From NCBI RefSeq assembly GCF_030163795.1, contig NZ_JASJOF010000009.1, positions 1 to 64,000 of the forward strand: DNA of 64,000 nt, written 5' to 3'. Origin of the DNA: Roseicyclus marinus (lineage in GTDB: Bacteria > Pseudomonadota > Alphaproteobacteria > Rhodobacterales > Rhodobacteraceae). The translations under genes and the position numbers were made by a program. The notes beneath the pieces were generated by a model. The model was not told the origin of the DNA and made no database searches. It saw nothing but the letters and a program-made list of their open reading frames with translations. Positions 1-11,957 of this stretch are shown piece by piece (the first letter of the stretch is position 1; each line of letters starts with the position of its first letter).

Positions 1-3000
1 CCGCGCCCGCATCCACATCGATCGGACCGGTCGAGGCCCCGCCGTCGATCACGTCGTCGCCGGACCCCGTCAGGACCTTCTCGATCTCGTCGAAGGTGAT
101 GTCCGGCGTCCCGTCGGCATCCAGACCGTCGACCGTCCCGCTCTCGGGATCGGTGCCAAGGATCACCGACAGATCGCCCGCCTCGTCGGACAGGTCGAGC
201 ACATCGCCCGCATCCCCGTTCTCCGGACCCGCCGGGAACCCGTCCGTCCCGTCGCGCCCGCCATCCAGCGTGACATCGACATCCGTCGCCGGATCGGTCG
301 GATCGAGCGTGAACACATCGTCCCCGTCGCCGCCCGCAGCCACATCGCCGCCGCCGACCGCGATATCGTCATCGCCATCGCCACCGTCGAGCGTGTCATC
401 CCCCGCACCGCCCGCAAGCGTGTCGGAGCCCGCGCCGCCCAGGATATCATCCGCACCGGCGCCGCCCGCGATCTCGTCATCGCCGAGACCACCGGCCAGC
501 ACATCGTCGCCCGCGCCACCCGCGATCACATCATCGCCCGTGCCGCCGTCGACCGTGTCGTCGCCCGCGCCCGCGTCGATCGTATCGTCGCCGCCATTGC
601 CTTCGATCACGTCGTTCAGACCATCCGGCCCGTCGATCGTGTCACCCTCGGCATCGGCATAGCCCGGCCCCATGACCTCCCCGGCCTCAAGACCATCCAC
701 GACCCCATCGGGCACGACTTCGGGCGGCGGCAGAAGCAGCGATTCGATCTCGGTGAAGGTCACGAGGCGCACGGCCCCGGTGTCGTCGATCACCTCGACG
801 CTGCCCGAAACGGAATTCCCATCCGGGTCGTTCGTCGTCACCAGGTTGCGGTAGGCCGCGTAATCGCGCAGGTCGAGCGTGTCGTTGTCGAGACCCGTGC
901 TGCCGCCGTCGACGACGATCCCGGTGCCGGTGCCGCCCAGTGCGTCCAGCGCATCCGCGTCGATGACGATGCTGTCAGCGCCCGCGCCGCCCGTGATCCG
1001 GTCGCCCGAACCGCCGGTGATCACGTCATCGCCGTCGCCGCCGTCAATCGTATCATTGCCCGCATCCCCGGACAGGACATCGTCGCCGCCCTCGCCCAGC
1101 AGAACGTCATCGCCCGCGCCGCCCGACAGCGTGTCGTCGCTGCTTGCGAGGAACTGCTCGGTCAGGGACACGTTGTCGAGCAAGGGGCCAAAGGCCGAAC
1201 TCTGTCCCGCGATCTCCCGGAATTCGAGCCGGTCAAGGCCGCTGCCCGACACGGTATAGGTGTAGGTCTGCCAGCTGTTGGTCGCGGGCGTGATCGTGTC
1301 GATCAGCTGGCCGCCGAACCAGACCTGCACGCTGTCGGTGCCTCCGTCCACGCGCTGCTGGGCCTCGAAACTGAGCGTCAGCGTGCTGCCCGCGGTCGTG
1401 GTGACATCTTGGTAGATGTTGTCCACGGCAGAATCGGCGTCGATCTCGGCCCAGTTGGTGCCGTCCGCCGCCGTGTTGCCGTCCAACCCGTTGCCCTGAA
1501 CCTCGATGATGCCGCTGTTCGACAACCAGCCGTCCAGCGATCCATTCGACAGATACGTGAAATTGCCGTCGGCGATACCGGCCTCGAACGATCCGTTCGT
1601 CACCAGGTTGGGGCCATCGGTCAATTGCTCCGACCCGCCGACGAGGCTGTCATTGCCCGACCCACCTGTGATCAGATCGTCGCCCGCGCCACCCAGCAGC
1701 GTGTCGTCATCCGCGCCACCGTCGAGCACGTCATCCCCGCCCTCGCCCAGAAGCACGTCATCGCCCGCGCCGCCCGACAACGTGTCGTCGCTGCTTGCGA
1801 GGAACCGCTCGGTCAGGGACACGTTGTCGAGCAAGGGGCCGGCGAAACTGTTCTCCGCCGCCAATTCACGGAATTCGAGCCGGTCGAGGCCGCTGCCCGA
1901 CACGGTATAGGTGTAGGTCTGCCAGCTGTTGGTCGCGGGCGTGATCGTGTCGATCAGCTGGCCGCCGAACCAGACCTGCACACTGTCGGTGCCGCCGGCC
2001 ACGCGCTGCTGGGCCTCGAAACTGAGCGTCAGCGTGCTGCCCGCGGGCGTGGTGACATCTTGATAGATGTTGTCCACGGCAGAATCGGCGTCGATCTCGG
2101 CCCAGTTGGTGCCGTCCGCCGCCGTGTTGCCGTCCACCCCGTTGGCCTGAACCTCGATGATGCCGCTGTTCGACAACCAGCCGTCCAGCGATCCATTCGA
2201 CACGTACCTGAAATGGCCGTTGGCGATACCGGCCTCGAACGATCCGTTCGTCACCAGGTTGGGGCTATCGACCAGCTGCTCCGACCCGCCGACGAGGCTG
2301 TCATTGCCCGCGCCACCGTGGAGCTGGTCGTCGCCCGCGCCACCCAGCAGCGTGTCGTTGCCCGCATCGCCCATCAGCGTGTCGAGCCCGCGATTGCCAA
2401 GGATCAGGTCGTCGCCATCGCCGCCCGACAGGAAATCATCCCCGGTCGTCTCGCCGTTCACATAGGTGAAATTCGCGCCGTCGATCGTGCCGAAGTTCAG
2501 GCCGGAATTGAACGCCCGCGCCGTCATCGTGAAGGTGACGGAGCTGGTCGGCCCGAAGATCGTCGCCACCTGCGAGATGGGATCATCGGGGTTGCCCACG
2601 TCTTGCGTGCCCGAGGCGCTCGCCGTCATCGAACCGTTGTTGAACGACACGGCCACGCTGCTGTTGGGCGCGACGCCGACATCCAGAAGGCTGGGATCAC
2701 TGATCGTGATGATCTCGGCCCCGCCATTGGAATCGAGATCCCCAAAGACGATGCCCGGTTGCAGGACCACCGGCGCGCCGGTCACCGTGTTGAAGAATTC
2801 GAAGCGGAAGGTCGCGGACTGACCCTGCATCGCGTTGTTGTTGTTGCCGTTCAACAGGATCTCGGCGCCGTTGTCCTGAGCCAGATCGACCTGCAGATGG
2901 CTCGACGTCTTGGACACCAGCACCAGCCGCGCGGAAACCTGCGTGCCGTCATCCAGCGTGGCGACATTGTCGTAGATCACGCTCGACCCGGCCACTGCCG

Positions 3001-4357
3001 CGTTCGGCCCGGCGGTTTCGCTGCCCGCCCGCACCGAGGAGAAATTGATCGCGACCGCGTCCAGCCCGCTCAGCGCGCCCGAGGCGGCGACGGGGCTGTC
3101 GCCAAAGATCGTGTCGTTGCCCGCATCGCCGAAAATCGTGTCGTCGCCCGCATCGCCGGCGATGAAATCATTGCCCGGCCCGCCCGTGGGCACGGTGGTC
3201 GTCACCGAGCCATCCGTGTAGCTGGTGGCGAGCGAGCTGTAGTTCACCTCGGGCGTGGTGTCCGTGCGCGCGATGAACGTATAGGTCTCGCTGGTGTCGA
3301 TCGGCGCATCCGAAACGAAACCGACCACGTCATTGCCGTCCAGTTCGACGACATAGATGTTGATGATGTCGCCCGACGAGGACTGCAGCGAATAGGAATA
3401 TTCCGGCGTCAAACGCTCGCCCGCCGCGCCGAAAATACCGTTCAGCGTGGTTCCCGATGCCAGGACCTGGCTGGTGTCGCCATCGTCGAACCGGCTGTCG
3501 TTGTCGTTCAGACCCACGGTCTTGGGCGTTGCCCCCGCGACAAAGCGCAGGGTCGACCCGCCCACGTCATCCTCACCCGTGGCGCTGTTCTCGAACGGAT
3601 TGTCGTTGCCCGGCGCGTTCACCACCGTCACTTGCGACAGATCCCAGACAAAGACCGTCCGGTTCGCACCCGCCACCGGGGTCAGCGTCACCACGCTGGG
3701 CACGGAATCGAGGCTTCCACTGTCGCCCGAGATCACGTCGTCGCCTGCGTTCCCGCGCAGGAAATCGTCGCCCGCATTGCCCAGGATCGTGTCGTTTCCG
3801 GTTCCGGCGTCCACCCGGTCGGCGCCGCTGCCTGCGTCCACCACGTCATTGCCGCCACCCGAAATGATCGTGTCGTTTCCGGCATTGGCAAAGATCGTGT
3901 CGTTGCCATCGGTGATCCGGTCACCCTGCGCATCGGTGTAGCCGACCGGCATGACCTCTCCACTCGCCGCACCATCGACCGCGCCGTCGTTGTAATTGCC
4001 GTAGACCACGTCGACATGAAGCTGCTGTTGGCCGGTTGAGACGGTCACAAGGTCTGTAACGCCATTCGCATTCGCATCGCTGTCCAGCAGCGGATCGCCA
4101 ACGTCGATCGGAGCGATGGTCTGGCCCGAAATCTCGGTCGGCACGCGGATCAGGTAGGAGCCTTGGGGCAGGTTGGCGAAGGTATAGCGCCCCGAGGCAT
4201 CCGTGGAGGTCGTGGCAAGGACCACACCGTCGGACCGCAGCAACTGGACCTGGATGCCCGCGAAACCGGTTTCGAGCCCGCCGCCCGCCGCGACCTCGGT
4301 ATAGTCGCGGTTGGAGTCCGTCACGAGACGTCCAGAAATGATCGCGGTATTCGTCAT
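1..4357 (-). CDS. Giant RTX calcium-binding secreted protein (5' part; 3' end beyond window)
   Basis: The frame is open from an ATG at 4357 (GGAGAG just upstream) to the left edge, about 1450 residues without a stop. The first ~110 residues (starting MTNTAIISGRLVTDSN) read like an SdrD/Cna B-type beta-sandwich, with GRYTFANLPQGSYLIRVP. Blocks of RTX nonapeptides follow (GNDTI, GGAGDD, GGDGDD), which bind calcium after secretion. Between them lie two near-identical ~110-residue domains beginning NGSLDGWLSNSG and ending in LLDNVSL, resembling the DUF642/galactose-binding-like jelly roll of other secreted RTX proteins. It is probably an adhesin or surface-layer-like protein exported by a type I system through a C-terminal signal outside the window; no ABC exporter gene is nearby. 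The RTX and domain assignments are firm; the ligand is unknown. Confidence 0.88.
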   Translation of the reverse strand, partial: MTNTAIISGRLVTDSNRDYTEVAAGGGLETGFAGIQVQLLRSDGVVLATTSTDASGRYTFANLPQGSYLIRVPTEISGQTIAPIDVGDPLLDSDANANGVTDLVTVSTGQQQLHVDVVYGNYNDGAVDGAASGEVMPVGYTDAQGDRITDGNDTIFANAGNDTIISGGGNDVVDAGSGADRVDAGTGNDTILGNAGDDFLRGNAGDDVISGDSGSLDSVPSVVTLTPVAGANRTVFVWDLSQVTVVNAPGNDNPFENSATGEDDVGGSTLRFVAGATPKTVGLNDNDSRFDDGDTSQVLASGTTLNGIFGAAGERLTPEYSYSLQSSSGDIINIYVVELDGNDVVGFVSDAPIDTSETYTFIARTDTTPEVNYSSLATSYTDGSVTTTVPTGGPGNDFIAGDAGDDTIFGDAGNDTIFGDSPVAASGALSGLDAVAINFSSVRAGSETAGPNAAVAGSSVIYDNVATLDDGTQVSARLVLVSKTSSHLQVDLAQDNGAEILLNGNNNNAMQGQSATFRFEFFNTVTGAPVVLQPGIVFGDLDSNGGAEIITISDPSLLDVGVAPNSSVAVSFNNGSMTASASGTQDVGNPDDPISQVATIFGPTSSVTFTMTARAFNSGLNFGTIDGANFTYVNGETTGDDFLSGGDGDDLILGNRGLDTLMGDAGNDTLLGGAGDDQLHGGAGNDSLVGGSEQLVDSPNLVTNGSFEAGIANGHFRYVSNGSLDGWLSNSGIIEVQANGVDGNTAADGTNWAEIDADSAVDNIYQDVTTPAGSTLTLSFEAQQRVAGGTDSVQVWFGGQLIDTITPATNSWQTYTYTVSGSGLDRLEFRELAAENSFAGPLLDNVSLTERFLASSDDTLSGGAGDDVLLGEGGDDVLDGGADDDTLLGGAGDDLITGGSGNDSLVGGSEQLTDGPNLVTNGSFEAGIADGNFTYLSNGSLDGWLSNSGIIEVQGNGLDGNTAADGTNWAEIDADSAVDNIYQDVTTTAGSTLTLSFEAQQRVDGGTDSVQVWFGGQLIDTITPATNSWQTYTYTVSGSGLDRLEFREIAGQSSAFGPLLDNVSLTEQFLASSDDTLSGGAGDDVLLGEGGDDVLSGDAGNDTIDGGDGDDVITGGSGDRITGGAGADSIVIDADALDALGGTGTGIVVDGGSTGLDNDTLDLRDYAAYRNLVTTNDPDGNSVSGSVEVIDDTGAVRLVTFTEIESLLLPPPEVVPDGVVDGLEAGEVMGPGYADAEGDTIDGPDGLNDVIEGNGGDDTIDAGAGDDTVDGGTGDDVIAGGAGDDVLAGGLGDDEIAGGAGADDILGGAGSDTLAGGAGDDTLDGGDGDDDIAVGGGDVAAGGDGDDVFTLDPTDPATDVDVTLDGGRDGTDGFPAGPENGDAGDVLDLSDEAGDLSVILGTDPESGTVDGLDADGTPDITFDEIEKVLTGSGDDVIDGGASTGPIDVDAGA
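1084..2386 (-). repeat. 651-bp tandem duplication inside the RTX gene
   Basis: Two adjacent units, roughly 1084-1734 and 1735-2386, match at a constant offset of 651 bases (217 codons). Each unit carries one jelly-roll-like domain plus a few RTX nonapeptides. Differences are scattered and leave the frame intact, so this is an in-frame domain duplication that has begun to diverge, not an assembly error with identical copies. Confidence 0.8.
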
Positions 4358-5075
4358 CGTTACTCTCCCGATCGCGGGCCCTTGCGCGGACCCCGGGTCC
4401 GACAGGCGGACCAGCTGATTTCTTACACGACAATCGGGCGATGACGTGGCGCTGTGGCGGCACGCTCAACGGCTTTGAACGGACGGGGCTCGGCTGTTTC
4501 GTGCGCACACGAAATCGCCCGGTGCGGGGCATGACGCATCCCGTACCGACGTGCTTGGAGGCGGTCTACGGACCGGCACACCACACACATACCCCCGCCG
4601 CTATTCGCGCAGGTCGAGCGGCCGCCCCCGGCCTATGCAGACATCGCCCCCCAGTCGGGCTGCACCCTGTGTATCCGGAATCCGGGCCCTACAAAAAGCG
4701 CAAAATTTGATCTGTTCCCTCCGAAGGGTGCCATGCAGCGCCTTGTTTCCACATGATTTCATCTTTCTTCGCATCTTGACCCTAGGTCAGCAAATCGCCC
4801 GCTGCCCGAGGGAATTCGCGATAAATCCTTGGTTATTCAAGGCTCTCCAAGAGATAATGCCGTTAACTTTGGATAGTATTTGATCCATCTCTGGGGACGC
4901 ATTGTTGCCGCTGCGAGAACAATGAACAGGGTCAAACTGGAAACACTCTGTTCCCGACTTGTCCGGACCAGAGGGGTCAACCCGGCTGCAAACCTGCCCG
5001 AAAGGACAGGTCAGGCCACGAATGGCCCCGCCACCCCGCGAATCGCGCGGGGGTTGCATGACAGTGATTTGGCGC
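4358..5075. other. Gene-free intergenic region, 0.7 kb
   Basis: No credible coding frame was found on either strand: the open frames here lack ribosome sites and have no recognisable product. The stretch is less GC-rich around 4690-4880. It contains a dyad TGACC-CTA-GGTCA at 4777-4789, which may be an operator for the RTX gene on the minus strand, and a hairpin at 5034-5052 that lies downstream of tRNA-Leu. Confidence 0.6.
5034..5052 (-). terminator. Hairpin downstream of tRNA-Leu
   Basis: CCCCGCG (5034-5040) pairs with CGCGGGG (5046-5052) across a 5-base loop, 24 bases past the tRNA-Leu CCA end in the direction of transcription. No U-tract follows, so it may be a processing or stabilising stem rather than a classical terminator. 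Confidence 0.35.
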
Positions 5076-5159
5076 TGGTACCCGAGGCCGGACTCGAACC
5101 GGCAAGCCTTGCGGCGGCGGATTTTGAATCCGCTGCGTCTACCATTCCGCCACTCGGGC
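5076..5159 (-). tRNA. tRNA-Leu (anticodon CAA)
   Basis: The minus strand gives a complete cloverleaf. The acceptor GCCCGAG pairs with CTCGGGT, with a G-U pair at the end. The anticodon loop TTCAAAA sits in the stem GCGGA/TCCGC, there is a long variable arm as expected for class II leucine tRNAs, the T loop is TTCGAGT, and CCA is encoded. The gene is 84 nt. It decodes UUG. It stands alone, divergent from the exoD-like gene. Confidence 0.95.
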
Positions 5160-5335
5160 AATGTTCGTCCGATTACCGAACTCGCCTTGCTCCGTCCAGC
5201 CCGAATCCTTGCTGCATTGCACCCGTGCGCGCCGAACCGCGCCCCCATGTGCGCTGGCGGGCGCAGCGCGGGTTTGCTACCCATCCCCCGACTCGAAGCG
5301 CCCGCCCGCTTCCCCCCCGACGAGGAGCCGGGCCG

Positions 5336-5968
5336 ATGCCTGCCCCCCTGCCCGAAACCAACCCGGACGAGCAGCCGATCACCATCTCCCGGCGCCTCGA
5401 CGACTTGGCCCGCGACGCGCAAGGCACGGCCGTGACGCTCGACTGGATCATGGCGCAACTCCATGAACGCGCCTTTGGCCTCTTCTTGCTCGTTCTGGCG
5501 CTGCCCTGCTGCATTCCCTTTCTCTACGGGATACCCCAGATCGTGGCCCTGCCGCTCGTGTTCGTCTCGGCCCAGATCCTCATGGGGCGCAAGATGCCAT
5601 GGCTGCCGGGCCGCCTCGGCGCGCGGCAGGTCCCGGCCGCCAGCCTGCAGAAACTGGCCGATCGCGCCGGGCCATGGCTACGCCGGATCGAGGCGGTCAG
5701 CCGCCCGCGCCTCGCCGCCCTCACCCGCCGCCCATTGGACCAGATCGTCGGCGTCGCCCTCGTGGTCTTCAGCGCTTCGATCCTCGTGCCGCTGCCGGGC
5801 ACCAATACCGTGCCCGGTATCGCCGTTGTGATCGTGGCCATGGGCCTGTTGCAGCGCGACGGCATCCTCGTCATCCTCGGCACGATCCTCGGCACCGCCT
5901 GGATCGCAACGCTGCTGATCGCGGGCGCGACACTGGCAAGCCTGCTCAAGGGCTGGCTGGGCCTCTGA
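5336..5968 (+). CDS. exoD: ExoD-family membrane protein
   Basis: This 210-residue integral membrane protein resembles the exopolysaccharide synthesis ExoD family. It has an N-terminal amphipathic stretch (ISRRLDDLARDAQG) followed by four to five hydrophobic segments, including LFLLVLALPCCIPFLYGIP and a Pro/Gly-rich loop VPLPGTNTVPGIAVV typical of the family. The ATG at 5336 follows GAGGAG with good spacing. ExoD was named from rhizobial mutants affected in exopolysaccharide and alkaline tolerance, but the biochemical activity is not established. It lies 28 bases ahead of the DsbB-like gene, probably in the same transcript. Confidence 0.82.
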   Translation: MPAPLPETNPDEQPITISRRLDDLARDAQGTAVTLDWIMAQLHERAFGLFLLVLALPCCIPFLYGIPQIVALPLVFVSAQILMGRKMPWLPGRLGARQVPAASLQKLADRAGPWLRRIEAVSRPRLAALTRRPLDQIVGVALVVFSASILVPLPGTNTVPGIAVVIVAMGLLQRDGILVILGTILGTAWIATLLIAGATLASLLKGWLGL

Positions 5969-5996
5969 TGGGCCGGGATTCCGAAAGGCTGGAGTT

Positions 5997-6494
5997 TTGA
6001 AAGATCTGACGCAGACCAAGTTTCTGATGGCCCTCGCCGGCGCCGGTTCGGCGGCGCTGCTTCTGGGCGCCTTCGGGTTTCAGCATATCGGCGGCCTCGC
6101 GCCCTGCGCGATGTGCCTGTGGCAGCGCTGGCCCCATGCCGTGGCCATCGCGCTGGCCGCCGTGGGCCTTGCCGTGCCCCACGCGATCGTCGCCGTGGCC
6201 GGCGCACTCTCCATGCTGACGGGTGCGGGCATCGCGCTCCTGCACACCGGGGTGGAACGCGAGTGGTGGACCCTCAACCTCGCCTGCACCGGCGGCGGCG
6301 AGGATCTGGGCGCGATGGATGTGACCGCCCTTCTCGACCCAACCCAAGGGTCGGGCATCGTCCTGTGCACCGAGGTCGCATGGTCGTTCCTCGGCCTGTC
6401 GATGGCCTCGTGGAACGGGCTGGCCAGCCTCGCCATTGCGGCGCTCTGGATCGCCGCCGCGTGGTCCGTCTGGTCTTCGTCAAAAAAGGCCTAA
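5997..6494 (+). CDS. dsbB: DsbB-family disulfide bond formation protein
   Basis: 165 residues with four hydrophobic helices. A periplasmic-type CAMC motif (residues ~37-40) after the first helix and a second Cys pair (ACTGGG and VLCTE) in the second loop are the expected quinone-coupled redox cysteines. DsbB-like proteins reoxidise DsbA using ubiquinone in the inner membrane. The start is taken as TTG at 5997, preceded by AAGGCTGGAG; the next Met is residue 11, which would cut the first helix. It sits 28 bases after the exoD-like gene. The family call is firm; specificity for a given DsbA is not visible. Confidence 0.85.
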   Translation: MKDLTQTKFLMALAGAGSAALLLGAFGFQHIGGLAPCAMCLWQRWPHAVAIALAAVGLAVPHAIVAVAGALSMLTGAGIALLHTGVEREWWTLNLACTGGGEDLGAMDVTALLDPTQGSGIVLCTEVAWSFLGLSMASWNGLASLAIAALWIAAAWSVWSSSKKA

Positions 6495-6589
6495 ACCCCC
6501 GTCACGGCGGCAACACGTTCTTTACCTTTCACGCGCCATGGCAGGGTTTCCTTAATCTTCGCCCTGATCCGGCAAGGATGCGTTAACCG

Positions 6590-6859
6590 CTAGTGATAGG
6601 TGAATTCCCCCGTGACGTTGCGCCATTCGCCGGGCGAAATCAGCTTGCGATGGACGAACCGCACCGAATGAAGCGGACCTTCGATCTTGTCCTGCCAGAA
6701 CTCGATGAAGTCGAAAAGCCGCGGATAATCCGGCGCAAGATCATAGTCCTGCCAGACGAACGTGTTGAGAACATTACGATAATCGGGCATCCGGTAGATC
6801 ATCTCGGCGGTGGTCAGCCCGTATCCCTTCAGCATCAGCTCGGTCTCGGTCGGTTTCAT
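6590..6859 (-). CDS. usg: Usg family protein
   Basis: An 89-residue cytoplasmic protein beginning MKPTETELMLKGYGLTTAEM and rich in aromatics (FVWQDYDLAPDYPRLFDFIEFW). It matches the short Usg family of alphaproteobacteria, originally named from tryptophan-operon neighbourhoods; no function is established. The ATG at 6859 has AGAGGTG upstream; an in-frame start nine codons earlier is possible but has no better ribosome site. It is a single-gene unit convergent with the dsbB-like gene and divergent from gyrA. Confidence 0.78.
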   Translation of the reverse strand: MKPTETELMLKGYGLTTAEMIYRMPDYRNVLNTFVWQDYDLAPDYPRLFDFIEFWQDKIEGPLHSVRFVHRKLISPGEWRNVTGEFTYH

Positions 6860-6979
6860 GGGCACCTCTGATGTTGCCTCTTCCACGACTCAAGGATGCC
6901 GAAGACCTGTTAAAAATCAACGAAAACAATCTGTTGGCACTCCGCTCCCGGTGCTGCCAGTTCATCCCGCCCTCCGGCA

Positions 6980-7008
6980 TTGCACCCCATATCCGGGGAG
7001 CCTATACT
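6980..7008 (+). promoter_or_regulatory. Sigma-70-type promoter of gyrA
   Basis: TTGCAC at 6980-6985, a 17-base spacer, then TATACT at 7003-7008. Both hexamers are close to consensus and lie 47 bases upstream of the gyrA GTG start. Confidence 0.65.
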
Positions 7009-7054
7009 GCGCCCCAACAACATATAGCGATCAGCAGCAGAACAGGCGGACAGC

Positions 7055-9835
<2,781 letters not shown>

Positions 9836-10107
9836 CCGACGACGGGGTGCCCCGCGCATCCCGTCGCAGCCCTTCCACGACAACGCGTCAGCCCTGAACC
9901 GCGCCAAGGCAGATAGGGCTGTGACACGCCTGTCGCGTCATTGACATGGGCCGCGCGCTGCAGGTGTCCTGATCGGCCCACCTCTGCATTGGCGCACAGC
10001 GTCCATGCAAAACCTCTCATTTCTGTGCGGCTCAACCTCGGGTATCTCCCCGGTATCGCGGCGCACGACAGTGTGGCGCCGCATGGTTCAGGGATAGGAA
10101 ACCAGTG

Positions 10108-10485
10108 ATGCAAATGTTGACCACCTTCGGCCCGCTCGTCGGCCGCGTTCTGATCGGCGTGCTTTTCCTGCTTGCAGGGCTTGGCAAGCTCGGCGATGTG
10201 CAGGGCTTTTCGGGCTATCTCGCTTCGGGCGGCCTTCCCGCAGTTTTGGCTTGGCCCGCCGTCATCTTCGAAATCGTCGTGGGCGTCCTTCTGATCGTGG
10301 GCTACCAGACCCGGATCGTTGCGATCCTCGTCGCGGCCTTCTCGATCGCCGCGGGCCTGCTCTACCATTTCGCCCCGGCCGATCAGATGCAGATGGCCAT
10401 GTTCCTCAAGAACCTCGCCATTGCGGGCGGCGTCCTGATGTTCGCCATCCACGGCCCGGGCCGCTACGCGCTCGACAAAGCCTGA
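10108..10485 (+). CDS. DoxX family membrane protein
   Basis: 125 residues with four hydrophobic helices in the DoxX/SURF4-like arrangement. FLLAGLGKLGD after the first helix is the family signature, and FEIVVGVLLIVGYQTR is the second. DoxX-family proteins are small inner-membrane proteins of uncertain role, linked in some species to thiol or redox stress. The start is ATG at 10108, with an in-frame GTG immediately before it; AGGA lies seven bases upstream. It is a single gene with a strong terminator after it. Confidence 0.85.
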   Translation: MQMLTTFGPLVGRVLIGVLFLLAGLGKLGDVQGFSGYLASGGLPAVLAWPAVIFEIVVGVLLIVGYQTRIVAILVAAFSIAAGLLYHFAPADQMQMAMFLKNLAIAGGVLMFAIHGPGRYALDKA

Positions 10486-10508
10486 CGTCGAAGGTCGGGT
10501 CCCGGATC

Positions 10509-10534
10509 GGGGCGGCCCAGCCGCCCCTTTCCTT
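10509..10534 (+). terminator. Rho-independent terminator after doxX-like gene
   Basis: GGGGCGGC (10509-10516) pairs perfectly with GCCGCCCC (10520-10527) around a 3-base loop and is followed by TTTCCTT. Confidence 0.7.
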
Positions 10535-10562
10535 GTCCGGCCAAAACGCCTAGATCTCGGCC

Positions 10563-11930
10563 ATGTCACACACGCTCCATATCATCGGCGGCGGCATGGC
10601 CGGGTCCGAAGCCGCCTGGCAGGCCGCCAATGCCGGCATCTCCGTCATTCTCCACGAAATGCGCCCCGCGGTCGGCACCTTCGCCCATCGCACCGGGTCG
10701 CTTGCGGAAATGGTCTGTTCCAATTCCTTCCGCTCCGATGACCACGAACAGAATGCCGTGGGCCTTCTGCACTGGGAAATGCGGACGGCAGGATCGATCA
10801 TCATGGACACGGCCTATGCCCATCGCCTGCCCGCAGGTGGTGCGCTCGCCGTAGACCGCGATCCCTTCGCCGAAGCCGTGACCGCGAAACTCCGCGCGCA
10901 TCCCAACATCACGGTCGTGGGCGAGGAAATCACCGCCCTGCCCGACGGCCCCACGATCATCGCGACAGGGCCGCTCACCTCCGGCGCGCTCGCCAATGCC
11001 ATCGCCGCCGAGACGGGACAAGATGCGCTGGCCTTCTTCGACGCCATCGCCCCCATCGTCTATGCCGATACGATCGACATGACGATCGCTTGGGAACAAT
11101 CCCGCTACGACAAGGGCGAAACGCGCGAGGAACAGCGCGCCTACATCAACTGCCCGATGACGAGGGACGAATACGAGGCCTTCATCGACGCGCTTCTTGC
11201 CGCCGACAAGACCGAGTTCCATGAGGGCGAGACGGCCGGTTATTTCGACGGCTGCCTGCCGATCGAGGTCATGGCGGAACGCGGCCGCGAAACGTTGCGG
11301 CACGGGCCGATGAAACCCGTGGGCCTGACCAATCCGCACAACCCCACGGTCAAGCCTTGGGCGGTGGTGCAGCTGCGCCGCGACAATGCGCTCGGCACGC
11401 TCTACAATATCGTGGGCTTCCAGACCAAGATGAAGTACGGCGCGCAAACCACTGTTTTCAAGATGATTCCCGGGTTACAGGATGCCAGTTTCGCGCGGCT
11501 GGGCGGCATCCACCGCAACACCTTCATCAATTCGCCGACCCTGCTCGACGACCAGATGCGCCTGCGCTCGCGGCCCAATATCCGCTTCGCAGGCCAGATC
11601 ACCGGGGTGGAGGGCTATGTCGAATCCGCCGCCATGGGCCTGCTTGCGGGCCGTCTGGCGGCTGCCGAGCTCAAGGGCGAAGCGCTGCCCCCCGTGCCGC
11701 AGGAAACGGCCATGGGCGCGCTGGTCCATCACATCACCGGCGGGGCGGAGGCCAAGACCTTCCAGCCGATGAACGTGAATTTCGGCCTCTTCCCCCCGGT
11801 CGACGGGCTGAAATCCGGGCGGCGTGGCCGCAAGGACCGCTACAAGGCCTATACCGACCGCGCCAAGGCGGCATGGACAGCGTGGCTGGGACGCGAGGCT
11901 GAAGCGCCGCCTTCCTCCTCCGCTGCATAA
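10563..11930 (+). CDS. trmFO: Methylenetetrahydrofolate-tRNA (uracil-54-C5)-methyltransferase
   Basis: 455 residues. The N-terminal FAD-binding motif is [14 protein letters not shown], the catalytic-region Cys52 is in VCSNSFRSD, and [12 protein letters not shown] and a conserved NVNFGLFPP stretch lie near the C-terminus. TrmFO forms m5U54 in the T loop using methylene-THF and FADH2, replacing the SAM-dependent TrmA of enterobacteria. The predicted CTTGAGC-type T loops of the tRNAs here contain the target U. It lies 27 bases upstream of gluQ on the same strand, and both act on tRNA. Confidence 0.96.
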   Translation: MSHTLHIIGGGMAGSEAAWQAANAGISVILHEMRPAVGTFAHRTGSLAEMVCSNSFRSDDHEQNAVGLLHWEMRTAGSIIMDTAYAHRLPAGGALAVDRDPFAEAVTAKLRAHPNITVVGEEITALPDGPTIIATGPLTSGALANAIAAETGQDALAFFDAIAPIVYADTIDMTIAWEQSRYDKGETREEQRAYINCPMTRDEYEAFIDALLAADKTEFHEGETAGYFDGCLPIEVMAERGRETLRHGPMKPVGLTNPHNPTVKPWAVVQLRRDNALGTLYNIVGFQTKMKYGAQTTVFKMIPGLQDASFARLGGIHRNTFINSPTLLDDQMRLRSRPNIRFAGQITGVEGYVESAAMGLLAGRLAAAELKGEALPPVPQETAMGALVHHITGGAEAKTFQPMNVNFGLFPPVDGLKSGRRGRKDRYKAYTDRAKAAWTAWLGREAEAPPSSSAA

Positions 11931-11957
11931 GGTCGGGGCGGAAGTGATTGTTCCGAC

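Noticed and set aside
1-2450. CRISPR-like short periodic repeats
   Set aside because: The periodicity is the 27-base RTX codon repeat in an open frame; there are no constant repeats with unique spacers.
1409-4039. Long plus-strand open frame opposite the RTX gene
   Set aside because: It is the mirror of the RTX nonapeptide codons; the translation is low-complexity with no ribosome site, whereas the minus strand encodes clear RTX and jelly-roll domains.
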